A DNA stretch of 64,000 bases from Portibacter marinus (GCF_021533195.1 NZ_JAJNKB010000011.1:53606-117605); one strand, 5' to 3'. Positions 9,265-17,927 are shown, counted from the stretch's first letter. Notes: generated by a model not told the origin, from the sequence alone. Translations and numbers: made by a program.

Positions 9265-9994
9265 AAATATCAATCCCAAAAATCATGCAATGCTGCCAGG
9301 GTAAATTGTCGATGTTCTTCTTAAGTTTAAAACCCGCTAGCCTCATCTCTTTTTTGGCCTGCTGCTCCGTCATTTTATGTACTTCCTTTATCGGAACTTT
9401 TGGATCCTCTCCTCTATATTCAATTAAGTATACTTCTCCTCCAGGCTTGAGCGCCTTTTTTATCGATGCCAACATTTCCAAAGGAAATTTAAACTCATGG
9501 TACACATCCACCATCAGTACTTTATCTACTGAATTGACGGGTAGCTTAGTACTTTCTTCAATGCTATGAATCAGTTGGACATTAGTTAAATGCTCATTAT
9601 CAAGCTTAACTTGAATGGCATTCAACATTTCATCCTGAATATCAACGGCATAGACTTGTTTTACTTTTGGTGCCATCTTGAGCACATGATATCCCGATCC
9701 AGCCCCGATATCAGCTACGATATCCTCTGACTCGAGATCCATATTCTTAATTAATCTTGAGGTATTTTCTTCGGCTTCTCTAGAGTCCCGATCTAACCAG
9801 TCCATGGCTTGATATCCCATGACGTGCGCTATCTCTCTTCCTAAAAACCATTTACCAATGCCATTGCGATCTCCCACTTTGTAGGTATAGACTGCGTCTG
9901 TGGTTTTCGGCTGCGCTTTGCAGGTCACTACTGAAGTCACTATGAGAATGTAAAAAGTAATCTTTAGAATGAAATGCATAAGCTTTTTCTTCAT
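9263..9994 (-). CDS. SAM-dependent methyltransferase with N-terminal signal-like segment
   Basis: Start placed at ATG 9994, which gives MKKKL plus a hydrophobic stretch of about 20 residues (a signal-peptide-like N-terminus); an upstream ATG at 10027 would add eleven residues without adding sense. The body is a class I methyltransferase: motif I 'VADIGAGSGYHVLK' binding S-adenosylmethionine, motif II acid in 'VYAVDIQDEML', motif post-I/IV 'VDKVLMVDVYHEF' and a late 'ALKPGGEVYLIEYRG'. Residue 'TCKAQ' follows the hydrophobic stretch and could be a signal cleavage or poor lipobox. An exported SAM enzyme is unexpected because the periplasm is not known to hold SAM. The NlpC/P60 gene ends 40 bp upstream on the same strand. 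Confidence 0.8.
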   Translation of the reverse strand: MKKKLMHFILKITFYILIVTSVVTCKAQPKTTDAVYTYKVGDRNGIGKWFLGREIAHVMGYQAMDWLDRDSREAEENTSRLIKNMDLESEDIVADIGAGSGYHVLKMAPKVKQVYAVDIQDEMLNAIQVKLDNEHLTNVQLIHSIEESTKLPVNSVDKVLMVDVYHEFKFPLEMLASIKKALKPGGEVYLIEYRGEDPKVPIKEVHKMTEQQAKKEMRLAGFKLKKNIDNLPWQHCMIFGIDI

Positions 9995-10033
9995 GAACAA
10001 CAATCGAACGATGTATGTTCTCTGCATTCCACT

Positions 10034-10900
10034 TCAATCTGAACTTTGCAATGCCCTAAATGATTCAGATGGTCTTTCACTACCAACATCGATTCGCTTT
10101 ATGATCCTCAGCTTGTGCGTGTATTTTCCAAGCTCACTATTATATATTCCATGATGATCAAAATAGTCGAGTCGAACTTTACCAAAAGCATGTAGGATTT
10201 GAGATTCCTCGGTAATCAGTCCTACATGGACTATCTGGCCTTTAGCGTTCTCGAAAAAAGCAAGGTCTCCTGGCATAGCATCCGAAGGAAAATCGACTAT
10301 TTCACCTGCTCTAATCTGACCGCTGGCATCACGAGGAATACGAATTCCAGCCAATTTATAAATCATCTGAATTAGTCCGGATCCATCAATCCCAAAAGGC
10401 GATCTTCCTCCCCACTGGTATGGAGCATGAATGTACTTCATACCCAATTTTACCAATCGTTCATTGTTCATTTCCACAGCATCTCTCAATAGGGCTTGAC
10501 CACTATAGGTCATTTTCCCATCTGGCATTCTAAAACTCATTCCATCAAATCGATTCAAGGTAGAACCAATGCAAATAGGAACACTATGGTTTCTCCCCAG
10601 AGCTCCCTGGACCAACTCCAATGCCATCGCTTGTCCTTCGAGATTCTTTTCAAAATCCTTTTTGTCGATTCGATAAAGTTGCAGAGCCGGAACCCATCCG
10701 ATATATCCGCCCCATTCAGTACTCACCTTTAGCCATTGTTTGCCTTTTCTGTCCAGAATATGAGCTTGTTCTCCAAATAGTAATTGCGACACTTGCTCTT
10801 CTGCATGAGAAGGCTTTGAACGCAAGGACGCAACGGCCACGGTGCAGATCGCATAAGGATCTTCACTTTGTATGATTTTATTTCCTTTTTTCTTCGGCAT
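10034..10900 (-). CDS. NlpC/P60 (C40) family protein with SH3-like domains, catalytic Cys replaced
   Basis: 288 residues without a signal peptide. Residues about 18-80 form a bacterial SH3-like domain ('VASLRSKPSH...', 'GGYIGWVPALQLY'), a linker follows, and residues about 145-270 are an NlpC/P60 domain with 'APYQWGGRSPFGIDGSGLIQ', 'MPGDLAFFENAKGQIVHVG' (His225) and 'HAFG' (His237). In active C40 peptidases the first motif reads D-C-S-G; here it is D172-G173-S174-G175 with codon GGA, two base changes away from a Cys codon. The protein should therefore not cleave gamma-D-Glu-diaminopimelate bonds by the usual mechanism, and may bind peptidoglycan or cell-wall peptides instead. Single gene with the methyltransferase behind it. 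Confidence 0.85.
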   Translation of the reverse strand: MPKKKGNKIIQSEDPYAICTVAVASLRSKPSHAEEQVSQLLFGEQAHILDRKGKQWLKVSTEWGGYIGWVPALQLYRIDKKDFEKNLEGQAMALELVQGALGRNHSVPICIGSTLNRFDGMSFRMPDGKMTYSGQALLRDAVEMNNERLVKLGMKYIHAPYQWGGRSPFGIDGSGLIQMIYKLAGIRIPRDASGQIRAGEIVDFPSDAMPGDLAFFENAKGQIVHVGLITEESQILHAFGKVRLDYFDHHGIYNSELGKYTHKLRIIKRIDVGSERPSESFRALQSSD

Positions 10901-10992
10901 TAAAGCTAAAACATTGACCTAAACATAAAACAAGAATGATTCCAAAACCATCAATAATTCATAAGCAAACACAATAAAACGGTTGAAAAAAC

Positions 10993-11000
10993 TATTTTTG
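10993..11000 (+). promoter_or_regulatory. Minus-7 promoter element of the PorP/SprF gene
   Basis: TATTTTTG matches the Bacteroidota consensus TAnnTTTG fully. It ends only five bases before the ATG at 11006, so the transcript may be nearly leaderless. No clear minus-33 TTTG at 19-20 bp spacing. Confidence 0.5.
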
Positions 11001-11005
11001 CATGG

Positions 11006-12067
11006 ATGAAACTGGTGTATTCGATAATATTAGGTCTTATTGTGATTAGCTGTCAAAGTATTCAAGCTCAAGACCAACATTTTTCCCAATTTTTTGCGGC
11101 TCCATTGAATCTTAATCCTGCGTTGGCTGGAGCTTACGAAGGTTCTTACCGCGTAGGTGCAATTTACAGAGATCAGTGGAGAACGGTGCTGGATCATCCC
11201 ATTTCTACTTATGGTGTGGGAGGTGATCTGCGATACAATATGCCTTTTTCTGATGCTAAAAATCCAGATGCAGCTTCTATTGGTTTCCAGTTTTTTGGTG
11301 ACAATGCAGCCCTCTACGATCTTAATACAAACCAGATTTCCTTGTTTTTTGCTTATCATAAAGCACTGGACAAAAGAACGCGGCAATATCTTAGCGTTGG
11401 ATTTCAGCTGGGTATCGCTCAAAGAAATATCAACTACGAAGATCTTACTTTTGGCGATCAATTTAACAATCTAAACGCCTATGATCAACCTACTTCAGAA
11501 TTATTGCCGGTGAATAATTTTGCATACGGAGACTATGGAATAGGATTGCACTATACGATTACCCCTTCTGACTTTTTCAACTTTAATGCAGGATATTCAC
11601 TCGCTCATTTTCATACGCCGAATATTTCATTTTTTGAAAATCTTGACGTTGTCAATCCAGACCTGGAAAGGGAGAATGAATTGTATATGAAACATGCTGC
11701 CTACTTTAATACGGAATTCAGAGTATCAGAGCAGGTGCGCCTAACGCCAAGAGCATTATTCTTGAATCAAGGCCCACACCAGGAGCTTAATGTGGGTAGC
11801 GGTATAAGACTGGCAAGAAACGAAGCCGCCCGCCAGGCTTTTCATATAGGAACGTTTTTGCGAGGTGTGAGAGATGAGGATGCATATGCCCTTGATGCTT
11901 TAATCCTGCTTGCTGGCTTCGAATATGATAATATGTTGATCGGGTTCAGTTATGATTTAAATCTTCGTGATCTATTGACAGACAGACAAGGGATTGGCAT
12001 ATTTGAATTTTCCATTTCTTACATTGGGGAATACGAGAATGATTTCAACTTTTGCCCGACTTTCTAA
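11006..12067 (+). CDS. PorP/SprF family type IX secretion system membrane protein
   Basis: 353 residues: signal peptide (MKLVYSIILGLIVISCQSIQA), then the family hallmark 'QDQHFSQFFAAPLNLNPALAGAYEGSYRVGAIYRDQWRTV' block opening at residue 22 (only its start quoted here: DQHFSQFF, LNPALAG, YRDQW), and a barrel-like series of amphipathic strands ending in '...SYIGEYENDFNFCPTF'. PorP/SprF proteins sit in the outer membrane and anchor type IX substrates or gliding adhesins at the cell surface; paralogs are frequent and often pair with a large secreted partner. No such partner is adjacent here; the next gene, cutC, overlaps the stop codon (TAATG). Whether it serves secretion or gliding cannot be decided. 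Confidence 0.9.
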   Translation: MKLVYSIILGLIVISCQSIQAQDQHFSQFFAAPLNLNPALAGAYEGSYRVGAIYRDQWRTVLDHPISTYGVGGDLRYNMPFSDAKNPDAASIGFQFFGDNAALYDLNTNQISLFFAYHKALDKRTRQYLSVGFQLGIAQRNINYEDLTFGDQFNNLNAYDQPTSELLPVNNFAYGDYGIGLHYTITPSDFFNFNAGYSLAHFHTPNISFFENLDVVNPDLERENELYMKHAAYFNTEFRVSEQVRLTPRALFLNQGPHQELNVGSGIRLARNEAARQAFHIGTFLRGVRDEDAYALDALILLAGFEYDNMLIGFSYDLNLRDLLTDRQGIGIFEFSISYIGEYENDFNFCPTF

Positions 12068-12684
12068 TGTATTTGCGGGAAGCATGTGTCGAGAATTTAG
12101 CAGAAGCTATTCAGGCGGAAAAGCAAGGTGCGGATCGACTAGAATTATGTTCCAGACTTGATCTTGATGGACTGACGCCCTCCTTTAATTTAGTAAGGCA
12201 AGTGTTGGATAATGTTTCCATACCTGTAATGGTCATGATCAGACCAAGAGCTGGTGACTTTGAATATTCAGAACAGGAATTGGATGAGATGAAAAGGGAA
12301 ATAGTAGCTTTCAAAAATTTGAATATTGCAGGATTTGTTTTTGGAGTATTAAGCAGTCAACACATTGATATTGGACGTACAAGAAGCTTAGCAGAGCTCG
12401 CATCTCCCTTTGAGATATGCTTTCACAAAGCCATAGATGAGGTAGAAGATATCATAGAAGCCGTGGAGCAATTAGCAGACATCAAGCAGATTACAAGAAT
12501 TCTTACTTCAGGGGGAGCATCGACTGCTGAGAAAGGTATAGGAACTTTGCAGCAAATGATCGACACCGCAAGTGGGAAAATTTCCATTATGCCTGCCGGA
12601 AAAATTAGACCTGAAAACATTGACCTGTTACATCAAAAGCTAAATGCAATTGAGTATCACGGAAGAAGCATCGTGGTAAAATAA
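12067..12684 (+). CDS. cutC: CutC family protein
   Basis: 205 residues from the ATG at 12067, which overlaps the stop of the preceding gene (TAATG); an earlier frame start at 12052 would lie inside that gene. The sequence follows the CutC TIM-barrel pattern: 'REACVENLAEAIQAEKQGADRLELCS', 'DLDGLTPS', 'VMIRPRAGDFEYS', 'ICFHKAIDEVED', 'RILTSGGASTAEKG', 'IMPAGKIRPENI'. CutC was named for copper tolerance in E. coli, but its biochemical role is unsettled. The C-terminus is somewhat short compared with about 240 residues in E. coli. The overlap indicates translational coupling with the PorP/SprF gene. Confidence 0.9.
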   Translation: MYLREACVENLAEAIQAEKQGADRLELCSRLDLDGLTPSFNLVRQVLDNVSIPVMVMIRPRAGDFEYSEQELDEMKREIVAFKNLNIAGFVFGVLSSQHIDIGRTRSLAELASPFEICFHKAIDEVEDIIEAVEQLADIKQITRILTSGGASTAEKGIGTLQQMIDTASGKISIMPAGKIRPENIDLLHQKLNAIEYHGRSIVVK

Positions 12685-12741
12685 TGATAAATAGATAAAA
12701 CTTGCTATTTTCATGTCGATTCAATGACCTAAAATAAAAGC

Positions 12742-13203
12742 ATGAATAGAAGGAAGGCCATGGGGTTAATGGCTTTAGCTGCCGGTGGAATGACCCTTTT
12801 CCCCTCTTGTCAATTTACAAAAGTACCTACTCTTGACCATTTACAGATCGATAAATCCACCTATAAAAAATTAGTTACTTTAAGCTCAAAGATACTGCCT
12901 ATACCTGAAGAGCAAATTCTGGAAAATATGAGTCCCGCAGATTTCGTCTTAATTATGATGGATGATTGTAATACGGTTGAAGCAATTGATAAGTTTACCT
13001 CGGGAATGACTCAATTCTTTGAAGAGTACGAAGTGGATGAAATCAATGAAGAGCAGTTAAGTGCTATGTTGGAAGAAAATGATTTCCTGCAAAAGGTAAA
13101 AGGCTACAATGTTTGGTATTATCAAGGTCTAGAAACCTATTTAAATAGCTTTACCGATTATGAATTTATCCCTGCTCGGTTTATAGGGTGTGCAAAAGTG
13201 TAA
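12742..13203 (+). CDS. Gluconate 2-dehydrogenase subunit 3-like protein
   Basis: 153 residues starting MNRRKAMGLMALAAGGMTLFPSC: twin Arg followed by a hydrophobic stretch and a Cys, consistent with a Tat or lipoprotein export signal. The remainder resembles the small gamma subunit (subunit 3) that escorts FAD-dependent GMC dehydrogenases to the periplasm ('YKKLVTLSSKILPIPEE', 'FVLIMMDDCNTVEAIDKFTSGM'). The GMC flavoprotein gene begins 3 bases after this stop codon, the standard order for this pair. Its likely job is folding, co-export and membrane attachment of that flavoprotein. Confidence 0.75.
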   Translation: MNRRKAMGLMALAAGGMTLFPSCQFTKVPTLDHLQIDKSTYKKLVTLSSKILPIPEEQILENMSPADFVLIMMDDCNTVEAIDKFTSGMTQFFEEYEVDEINEEQLSAMLEENDFLQKVKGYNVWYYQGLETYLNSFTDYEFIPARFIGCAKV

Positions 13204-13205
13204 AA

Positions 13206-14894
13206 ATGGAAAATAAATTTGAAGCGATAGTCATTGGTGCCGGCATGTCAGGTGCTTATGCAGCAAAAGAATTATGTGATAAAGGCATTAAGACGCTTGT
13301 GCTGGAAAGAGGAAGAGATGTCAAACATAATGTGGACTACCCTACTACCAATATGCAACCCTGGGAATTTACCCACAGAGGACAAATCAGGCAAGATGTT
13401 TTAGATGAGAATCCGGTGATCGGGAGGTGTTATGCCTATAAAGAAGATGCGAAACACTTCTTCGTTAAGGATACTGAACATCCTTATATTCAGAAGAAGC
13501 CTTTTGATTGGATTCGCGGCTATCAGGTGGGTGGCAAATCAATTATGTGGGCAAGACAGGTGCAGAGGTGGAGTGATTACGATTTTGAAGGCCCAGCCAG
13601 AGATGGTTTTGCAGTGGACTGGCCGATCAGATATGCAGATCTTGCTCCATATTATTCAGAAGTTGAAAAATTTATTGGCGTTTCCGGTAATCGAGACGGT
13701 TTGGATGTATTGCCGGATGGCGAATTCTTAAAGGCCTTTGACTCCACGTGTGTTGACGAATATTTTAAAGAGGTATTGAATGAAAATTATCAAGGCCGGC
13801 ATGTGATCTATGGAAGGTGTGCGCATATCACCGAAATGAAAGATATTTTCAAACAGCAAGGCAGAACACTCTGTCAAAGTAGAACGATCTGCCAGCGAGG
13901 CTGTCCTTTCGGTGGTTATTTCAATGCGAATTCCACCTTAATCCCATGGGCCATGCGAACGGGCAACATGACTTTGCGCCCCCACTCTGTTGTTCATTCC
14001 ATCATTTATGACGAAGAAAGAGGCAAGGCTACAGGGGTTCGGGTCATCGATGCGCTTACTAAAGAGAGCAAAGAGTTTTTTGCTGATATTATTTTTGTCA
14101 ATGCAGCCACCATCAATACCAACGCCATCTTACTCAATTCGACGAGTGACAGATTTCCCGATGGATTGGGCAATGACAATGGTATTCTTGGTAAATATGT
14201 TGCATTTCACAATTACCGAGGAAAGATCAATGCCATTCATGAGGGGCATAAGGAATTTGTTTCCGAAGGGAGAAGACCTACTTCCGGTTACATTCCAAGA
14301 TTTAGAAATGTTGAAAAACAGGAAACTGATTTTCTTAGAGGTTATGCAGCTGGCTTCAGCAACAACCGCTACCGCAAGAGCAATTTGGAAGGTGTAGGAG
14401 AAACGCTATTGACCAATATGAATGTAAAAGGCGAATATGGTGAATGGAGAGTAGGATCTCATATGATGGGTGAAACCATTCCAAAGGCCACCAATTACAT
14501 TGCTTTAAGTAAGGAATCTACTGATGAATGGGGAGTGCCGTTGATTAATCTTTCGATTGACTATGACGATAATGATGAGAAGATGCTCCTGGATTTTTTC
14601 GAACAGTTTACAGAAATGTATGAAAAAGCGGGCTTTGTAGAAATAAAAACCAGAGATACCAAACAGGCTCCAGGTCTGGACATCCATGAAATGGGTGGTG
14701 TAAGAATGGGCAACGATCCTCAGACTTCTTTACTTAACAAATGGAATCAGATGCATACCTGTAAAAATGTATTGGTAACAGATGGCGCATGTATGACATC
14801 CGTGGCCACCCAAAATCCATCTCTGACCTTTATGGCACTGACGGTTCGTGCGGTAGATCATGCAGTAAGAGAGCTCAAAAAAGGGGAACTGTAG
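13206..14894 (+). CDS. GMC family FAD-dependent oxidoreductase
   Basis: 562 residues from the ATG at 13206 (an in-frame ATG at 13188 lies inside the upstream gene). It carries the N-terminal FAD-binding motif 'VIGAGMSGAYAAKEL', the substrate-side 'GYQVGGKSIMWARQ', the Cys-rich segment 'GRTLCQSRTICQRGCPFGGYF', and the C-terminal GMC signature 'VTDGACMTSVATQNPSLTFMALTVRAVDH' (parts quoted). Such enzymes oxidise the alcohol group of sugars, polyols or gluconate and pass electrons to a cytochrome. With the subunit-3-like protein immediately upstream it forms a two-subunit dehydrogenase; the usual cytochrome subunit is not adjacent. The protein itself has no signal and probably rides on its partner's export signal. 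Substrate unknown. Confidence 0.9.
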   Translation: MENKFEAIVIGAGMSGAYAAKELCDKGIKTLVLERGRDVKHNVDYPTTNMQPWEFTHRGQIRQDVLDENPVIGRCYAYKEDAKHFFVKDTEHPYIQKKPFDWIRGYQVGGKSIMWARQVQRWSDYDFEGPARDGFAVDWPIRYADLAPYYSEVEKFIGVSGNRDGLDVLPDGEFLKAFDSTCVDEYFKEVLNENYQGRHVIYGRCAHITEMKDIFKQQGRTLCQSRTICQRGCPFGGYFNANSTLIPWAMRTGNMTLRPHSVVHSIIYDEERGKATGVRVIDALTKESKEFFADIIFVNAATINTNAILLNSTSDRFPDGLGNDNGILGKYVAFHNYRGKINAIHEGHKEFVSEGRRPTSGYIPRFRNVEKQETDFLRGYAAGFSNNRYRKSNLEGVGETLLTNMNVKGEYGEWRVGSHMMGETIPKATNYIALSKESTDEWGVPLINLSIDYDDNDEKMLLDFFEQFTEMYEKAGFVEIKTRDTKQAPGLDIHEMGGVRMGNDPQTSLLNKWNQMHTCKNVLVTDGACMTSVATQNPSLTFMALTVRAVDHAVRELKKGEL

Positions 14895-14922
14895 GCTTTT
14901 AAATTATAAATTCAGATTTAAT

Positions 14923-15081
14923 ATGATCAAATCTTGGGTTCTATATTGGTTTGTAGCTGTGGTTTTATTTGTTGTCTCAAAAGCTTTAAAGAAAAGTAAA
15001 CATCAGTCTCTGACCATTTCCTTAAATGTGCTGGCTATTGTATTTGCTGCAGTAGCCACCTGGATGATGTTAAAGAATTGA
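14923..15081 (+). CDS. Two-helix membrane peptide (52 residues)
   Basis: An ORF too short for most gene finders: ATG at 14923, TGA at 15079-15081. The product has two hydrophobic helices, residues 5-19 (WVLYWFVAVVLFVVS) and 31-48 (NVLAIVFAAVATWMM), joined by a Lys-rich loop (KALKKSKHQS). It follows the GMC gene by 28 bp on the same strand, which makes co-expression plausible. Possible membrane anchor or unrelated small membrane protein; no family recognised. Confidence 0.5.
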   Translation: MIKSWVLYWFVAVVLFVVSKALKKSKHQSLTISLNVLAIVFAAVATWMMLKN

Positions 15082-15097
15082 AAAAGGCAAATAGTGA

Positions 15098-15751
15098 CTA
15101 AGGCATTTGTTTAGGCAAAAGGTCGAATATTTCATGGCCTTGCCTTCCCTTAATGTATTGCCAGGCGTCATTTCCTTCTTTGTCCTTATGATAAGGATTG
15201 GCACCTTTTGAAAGCAAAATCCGAATACACTGAATCTGATTTCGCTCGTTCATTTCTCCTCCTCTGAAGTATCCATGAATTCCATAAAGAAGTGGAGTGG
15301 CACCGAAATCATGATCTGGTACATCATAGTCTACTGGAAATTGCAACAAGGCAGAAACCAACGAATCCTGCCCTGTCCAGGCTGCCCAGTGCAATGCAGT
15401 CGCTCCATGAAAGCCCACTTGGGTATAGTCGGCACCTTTATCAAGTAAGAAATGGGCAATATCTGTTTGATAATATCCTATAGCAGCAAGTAATGGAGTG
15501 TCTTCTTTCCAACCTCCATAACCATTGATATTCGCTCCATTTTCAATAAGCACTCCCATGATACCCAGAGCAATTGAATCTGAAAATTTTCCAGCATGAA
15601 GACAATCACTTACATATTGCAAAGGATGAAGTTTATGATCCGCGTTTTCGCCCACAAAAATGGCTCTGTTGGCCAATTTCGCAACAAGTGCTGGATCAGC
15701 ATTAAGATGCTCGAGTTGGCCTTTAATGATATAGTTTTGTAGTGTATGCAC
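15098..15751 (-). CDS. Ankyrin repeat protein
   Basis: Start placed at GTG 15751, which overlaps the TAG stop of the cupin gene (TAGTG) and gives about 217 residues beginning M-H-T-L-Q-N-Y; an ATG at 15787 lies inside the cupin gene. The middle shows ankyrin repeats: 'GANINGYGGWKEDTPLLAAIGYYQTDIAHFLLDKGAD', 'GFHGATALHWAAWTGQDSLVSALLQF', 'DHDFGATPLLYGIHGY' and 'CIRILLSKGANPYHKDKEGNDAW' (partly quoted). Ankyrin repeats mediate protein binding; no enzymatic domain is present. No signal peptide. Coupled to the upstream cupin gene by the overlap, suggesting a shared role that cannot be named. Confidence 0.8.
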   Translation of the reverse strand: MHTLQNYIIKGQLEHLNADPALVAKLANRAIFVGENADHKLHPLQYVSDCLHAGKFSDSIALGIMGVLIENGANINGYGGWKEDTPLLAAIGYYQTDIAHFLLDKGADYTQVGFHGATALHWAAWTGQDSLVSALLQFPVDYDVPDHDFGATPLLYGIHGYFRGGEMNERNQIQCIRILLSKGANPYHKDKEGNDAWQYIKGRQGHEIFDLLPKQMP

Positions 15752-16068
15752 TACTCGCCACCCTCTGGTCCGTAAAACAATACCCATGTAGAAAAGTCAT
15801 CACTTAAATTGAAAAATCGATGTTTATCTCCGGCTGGTACAAACAAGAAATCACCTTTATTGACATGTGTGGCTTGATCATTATGTTGAAATTCACCCTT
15901 CCCTTGGGCAATGATATATACTTCATCTCTGGTATGGGGTTCTTGCAAGTCTACCAGATGAGGTTTGTATATTTCGACTGCCAATGTACCATGCGTGAAA
16001 ATTTCCACGAATGGATTTTTGGTAGTGGATAGTTTTTGGAGTGCCTGATTTACAGTGATATGATTCAT
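15751..16068 (-). CDS. Cupin domain protein
   Basis: 105 residues from ATG 16068; a longer frame reaching 16164 has an unlikely N-terminus. The small beta-barrel shows the cupin motifs: 'PHTRDEVYIIAQGKGEFQ' (metal-binding His and Glu, with His at the position before Thr-Arg), 'VNKGDFLFVPAGDKHRFFNLSDD' with the second motif's PxGxxH. A metal-binding cupin with its own fold and no partner domain; substrates for such small cupins are varied (sugars, amino acids, quercetin-like). Ends in a TAGTG overlap with the ankyrin gene. Confidence 0.85.
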   Translation of the reverse strand: MNHITVNQALQKLSTTKNPFVEIFTHGTLAVEIYKPHLVDLQEPHTRDEVYIIAQGKGEFQHNDQATHVNKGDFLFVPAGDKHRFFNLSDDFSTWVLFYGPEGGE

Positions 16069-16217
16069 ATGAACATAAGTTCGTTTGGGTTGAATGAAGC
16101 GTGAAGATAGGAAATAATGCCCAAGCTTTGATAACGCTTTGTGAAGGCAACTATTTGCTGGCAAATGGAATTTGCCAGTCCCACGGCAGATTACAAGTCC
16201 CGGGGCAGAATACCTAC

Positions 16218-17888
16218 CTACAATAGACTTTTAAATCTCGGTCTTTTCGGTGTCACATCGCCTAAACGCTCCCTTTTGCTTGCCTCGTAGGCTGAATAAT
16301 TTCCTTCAAAAAACACAACCTCTCCTTCATCCTCAAAAGAAATGATATGCGTTGCTAAGCGATCTATAAACCATCGATCATGCGAAATCACCAAAACACA
16401 TCCGGCAAAATTATCAATGGCCTCCTCAAGTGCTCTCAATGTATTGACATCGATATCATTCGTAGGCTCATCCAATAAAATTACATTTCCGCCTTCTTTG
16501 AGCGTAATGGCCATGTGTAAACGATTCCTCTCCCCTCCTGAAAGTACACCAACCTTCTTCTGTTGGTCTGATCCGGAGAAATTAAATTTAGAGATATAGG
16601 CCCTGACATTGACCTCACGACCTTCCACTTCAATAAAATCATTTCCATCTCCAACTACTTGAAAAATGGTCTTCTCTGGTTTTAAATCCTCATGAGATTG
16701 GTCTACATAGGCTAATTTTACGGTTTCTCCGATCTCCACCTTGCCTGAATCAGGTTCTTCCTCTCCCATGATCATCCGAAACAACGTCGACTTTCCAACT
16801 CCATTTGCGCCAATAATTCCTACGATTGCATTTTTAGGTATGGAAAAGCTCAAATTTTCAATCAAAACCCTATTGTCAAATGCCTTTGTTACTCCATCGA
16901 CATTGATAACCGTATCACCTAATCTCGGTCCTTTGGGAATGATCAACTCCAGACGAGCTTCCTTCTCTTTAACATCAGCATTGGACATCGACTCGTATGC
17001 ATTCAATCTGGCTTTCCCTTTTGACTGCCGTCCTTTAGGTCCTTGTCGCACCCACTCTAACTCCTTTTTCAAGGCTTTTTGCCTTTTGCTTTCTGCTTTT
17101 TCTTCATTTGCAAGACGATTGGCTTTTTGTTCCAACCAGGAACTATAGTTACCTTCCCATGGTATCCCTTCACCTCTGTCCAGCTCTAGAATCCAACCTG
17201 CAACATTATCCAGAAAATAACGATCGTGGGTCACTGCAATCACTGTTCCGGGAAAGCTTTTGAGATATTGCTCCAACCAGTGTACACTCTCTGCATCCAG
17301 GTGATTCGTAGGCTCATCCAACAACAAAATATCTGGTCTACTCAGTAACAATCGGCACAAAGCTACCCTTCTTCGCTCACCACCTGACAAAACAGAAACT
17401 TTCGCATCATCGGGTGGACATCTTAAGGAGTCCATGGCTATTTCCAGCGTGTGATCCAGATTCCATGCATCCAGTTGCTCCATTTTTTCACCAACTTCTC
17501 CCTGCTTCACTATTAAATCATTCATCTCCTCATCACTCATAGGTTCAGCAAATTTCGCATTGATCGCCTCATATTCATTAACCACATCTACAATGTGTTG
17601 AACTCCTTCCTGAACCACTTGTTTTACCGTCTTATCCGGATCGAGATCCGGTTCCTGTTCAAGATAACCGATCTTATATTCTCTATCAAAAGTCACTTTC
17701 CCCTGAAAATTCGTATCCAGACCAGCGATAATTTTAAGTAAAGAAGACTTCCCGGAACCGTTTAATCCCAAAACTCCGATTTTGGCACCATAATAAAATG
17801 ATAACCATATGTTCTTAAGGACTGTTTTATTAGGTGGATATATCTTTGTGACGCCTTCCATGGCAAAAATCACCTTCTTGTCTGACAT
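16218..17888 (-). CDS. ettA: Energy-dependent translational throttle protein EttA (ABC-F)
   Basis: 556 residues, matching EttA's usual length of about 555. Two ABC domains: Walker A 'GLNGSGKSS' (about 42-50) and 'GANGVGKST' (about 356-364), signatures 'LSGGERRR' and 'LSGGERNR', Walker B 'ILLLDEPTNHLD' and 'VILLDEPTNDID'. Between them lies the charged P-site linker (residues about 245-320: 'WLEQKANRLANEEKAESKRQKALKKELEWVRQ') and an arm insertion in the first domain ('EYEAINAKFAEPMSDEEMNDL') that marks EttA rather than other ABC-F members. EttA binds the ribosomal E site and gates the first peptide bond according to ATP/ADP ratio. Its own promoter seems to be at 17915-17922. Confidence 0.95.
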   Translation of the reverse strand: MSDKKVIFAMEGVTKIYPPNKTVLKNIWLSFYYGAKIGVLGLNGSGKSSLLKIIAGLDTNFQGKVTFDREYKIGYLEQEPDLDPDKTVKQVVQEGVQHIVDVVNEYEAINAKFAEPMSDEEMNDLIVKQGEVGEKMEQLDAWNLDHTLEIAMDSLRCPPDDAKVSVLSGGERRRVALCRLLLSRPDILLLDEPTNHLDAESVHWLEQYLKSFPGTVIAVTHDRYFLDNVAGWILELDRGEGIPWEGNYSSWLEQKANRLANEEKAESKRQKALKKELEWVRQGPKGRQSKGKARLNAYESMSNADVKEKEARLELIIPKGPRLGDTVINVDGVTKAFDNRVLIENLSFSIPKNAIVGIIGANGVGKSTLFRMIMGEEEPDSGKVEIGETVKLAYVDQSHEDLKPEKTIFQVVGDGNDFIEVEGREVNVRAYISKFNFSGSDQQKKVGVLSGGERNRLHMAITLKEGGNVILLDEPTNDIDVNTLRALEEAIDNFAGCVLVISHDRWFIDRLATHIISFEDEGEVVFFEGNYSAYEASKRERLGDVTPKRPRFKSLL

Positions 17889-17914
17889 AATAATATGCTT
17901 TTGTTTTGAAGGCT

Positions 17915-17922
17915 CAAATATA
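17915..17922 (-). promoter_or_regulatory. Minus-7 promoter element of ettA
   Basis: On the minus strand TATATTTG, a full match to TAnnTTTG, 27 nt upstream of the ettA ATG (17888) and inside the 39-bp gap after the aminotransferase stop. Suggests ettA is transcribed separately. Confidence 0.5.
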
Positions 17923-17927
17923 GTGCT

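Noticed and set aside
16069..16164. N-terminal extension of the cupin gene
   Set aside because: The residues encoded between 16164 and 16068 do not look like any domain, and the family N-terminus begins at the ATG at 16068.
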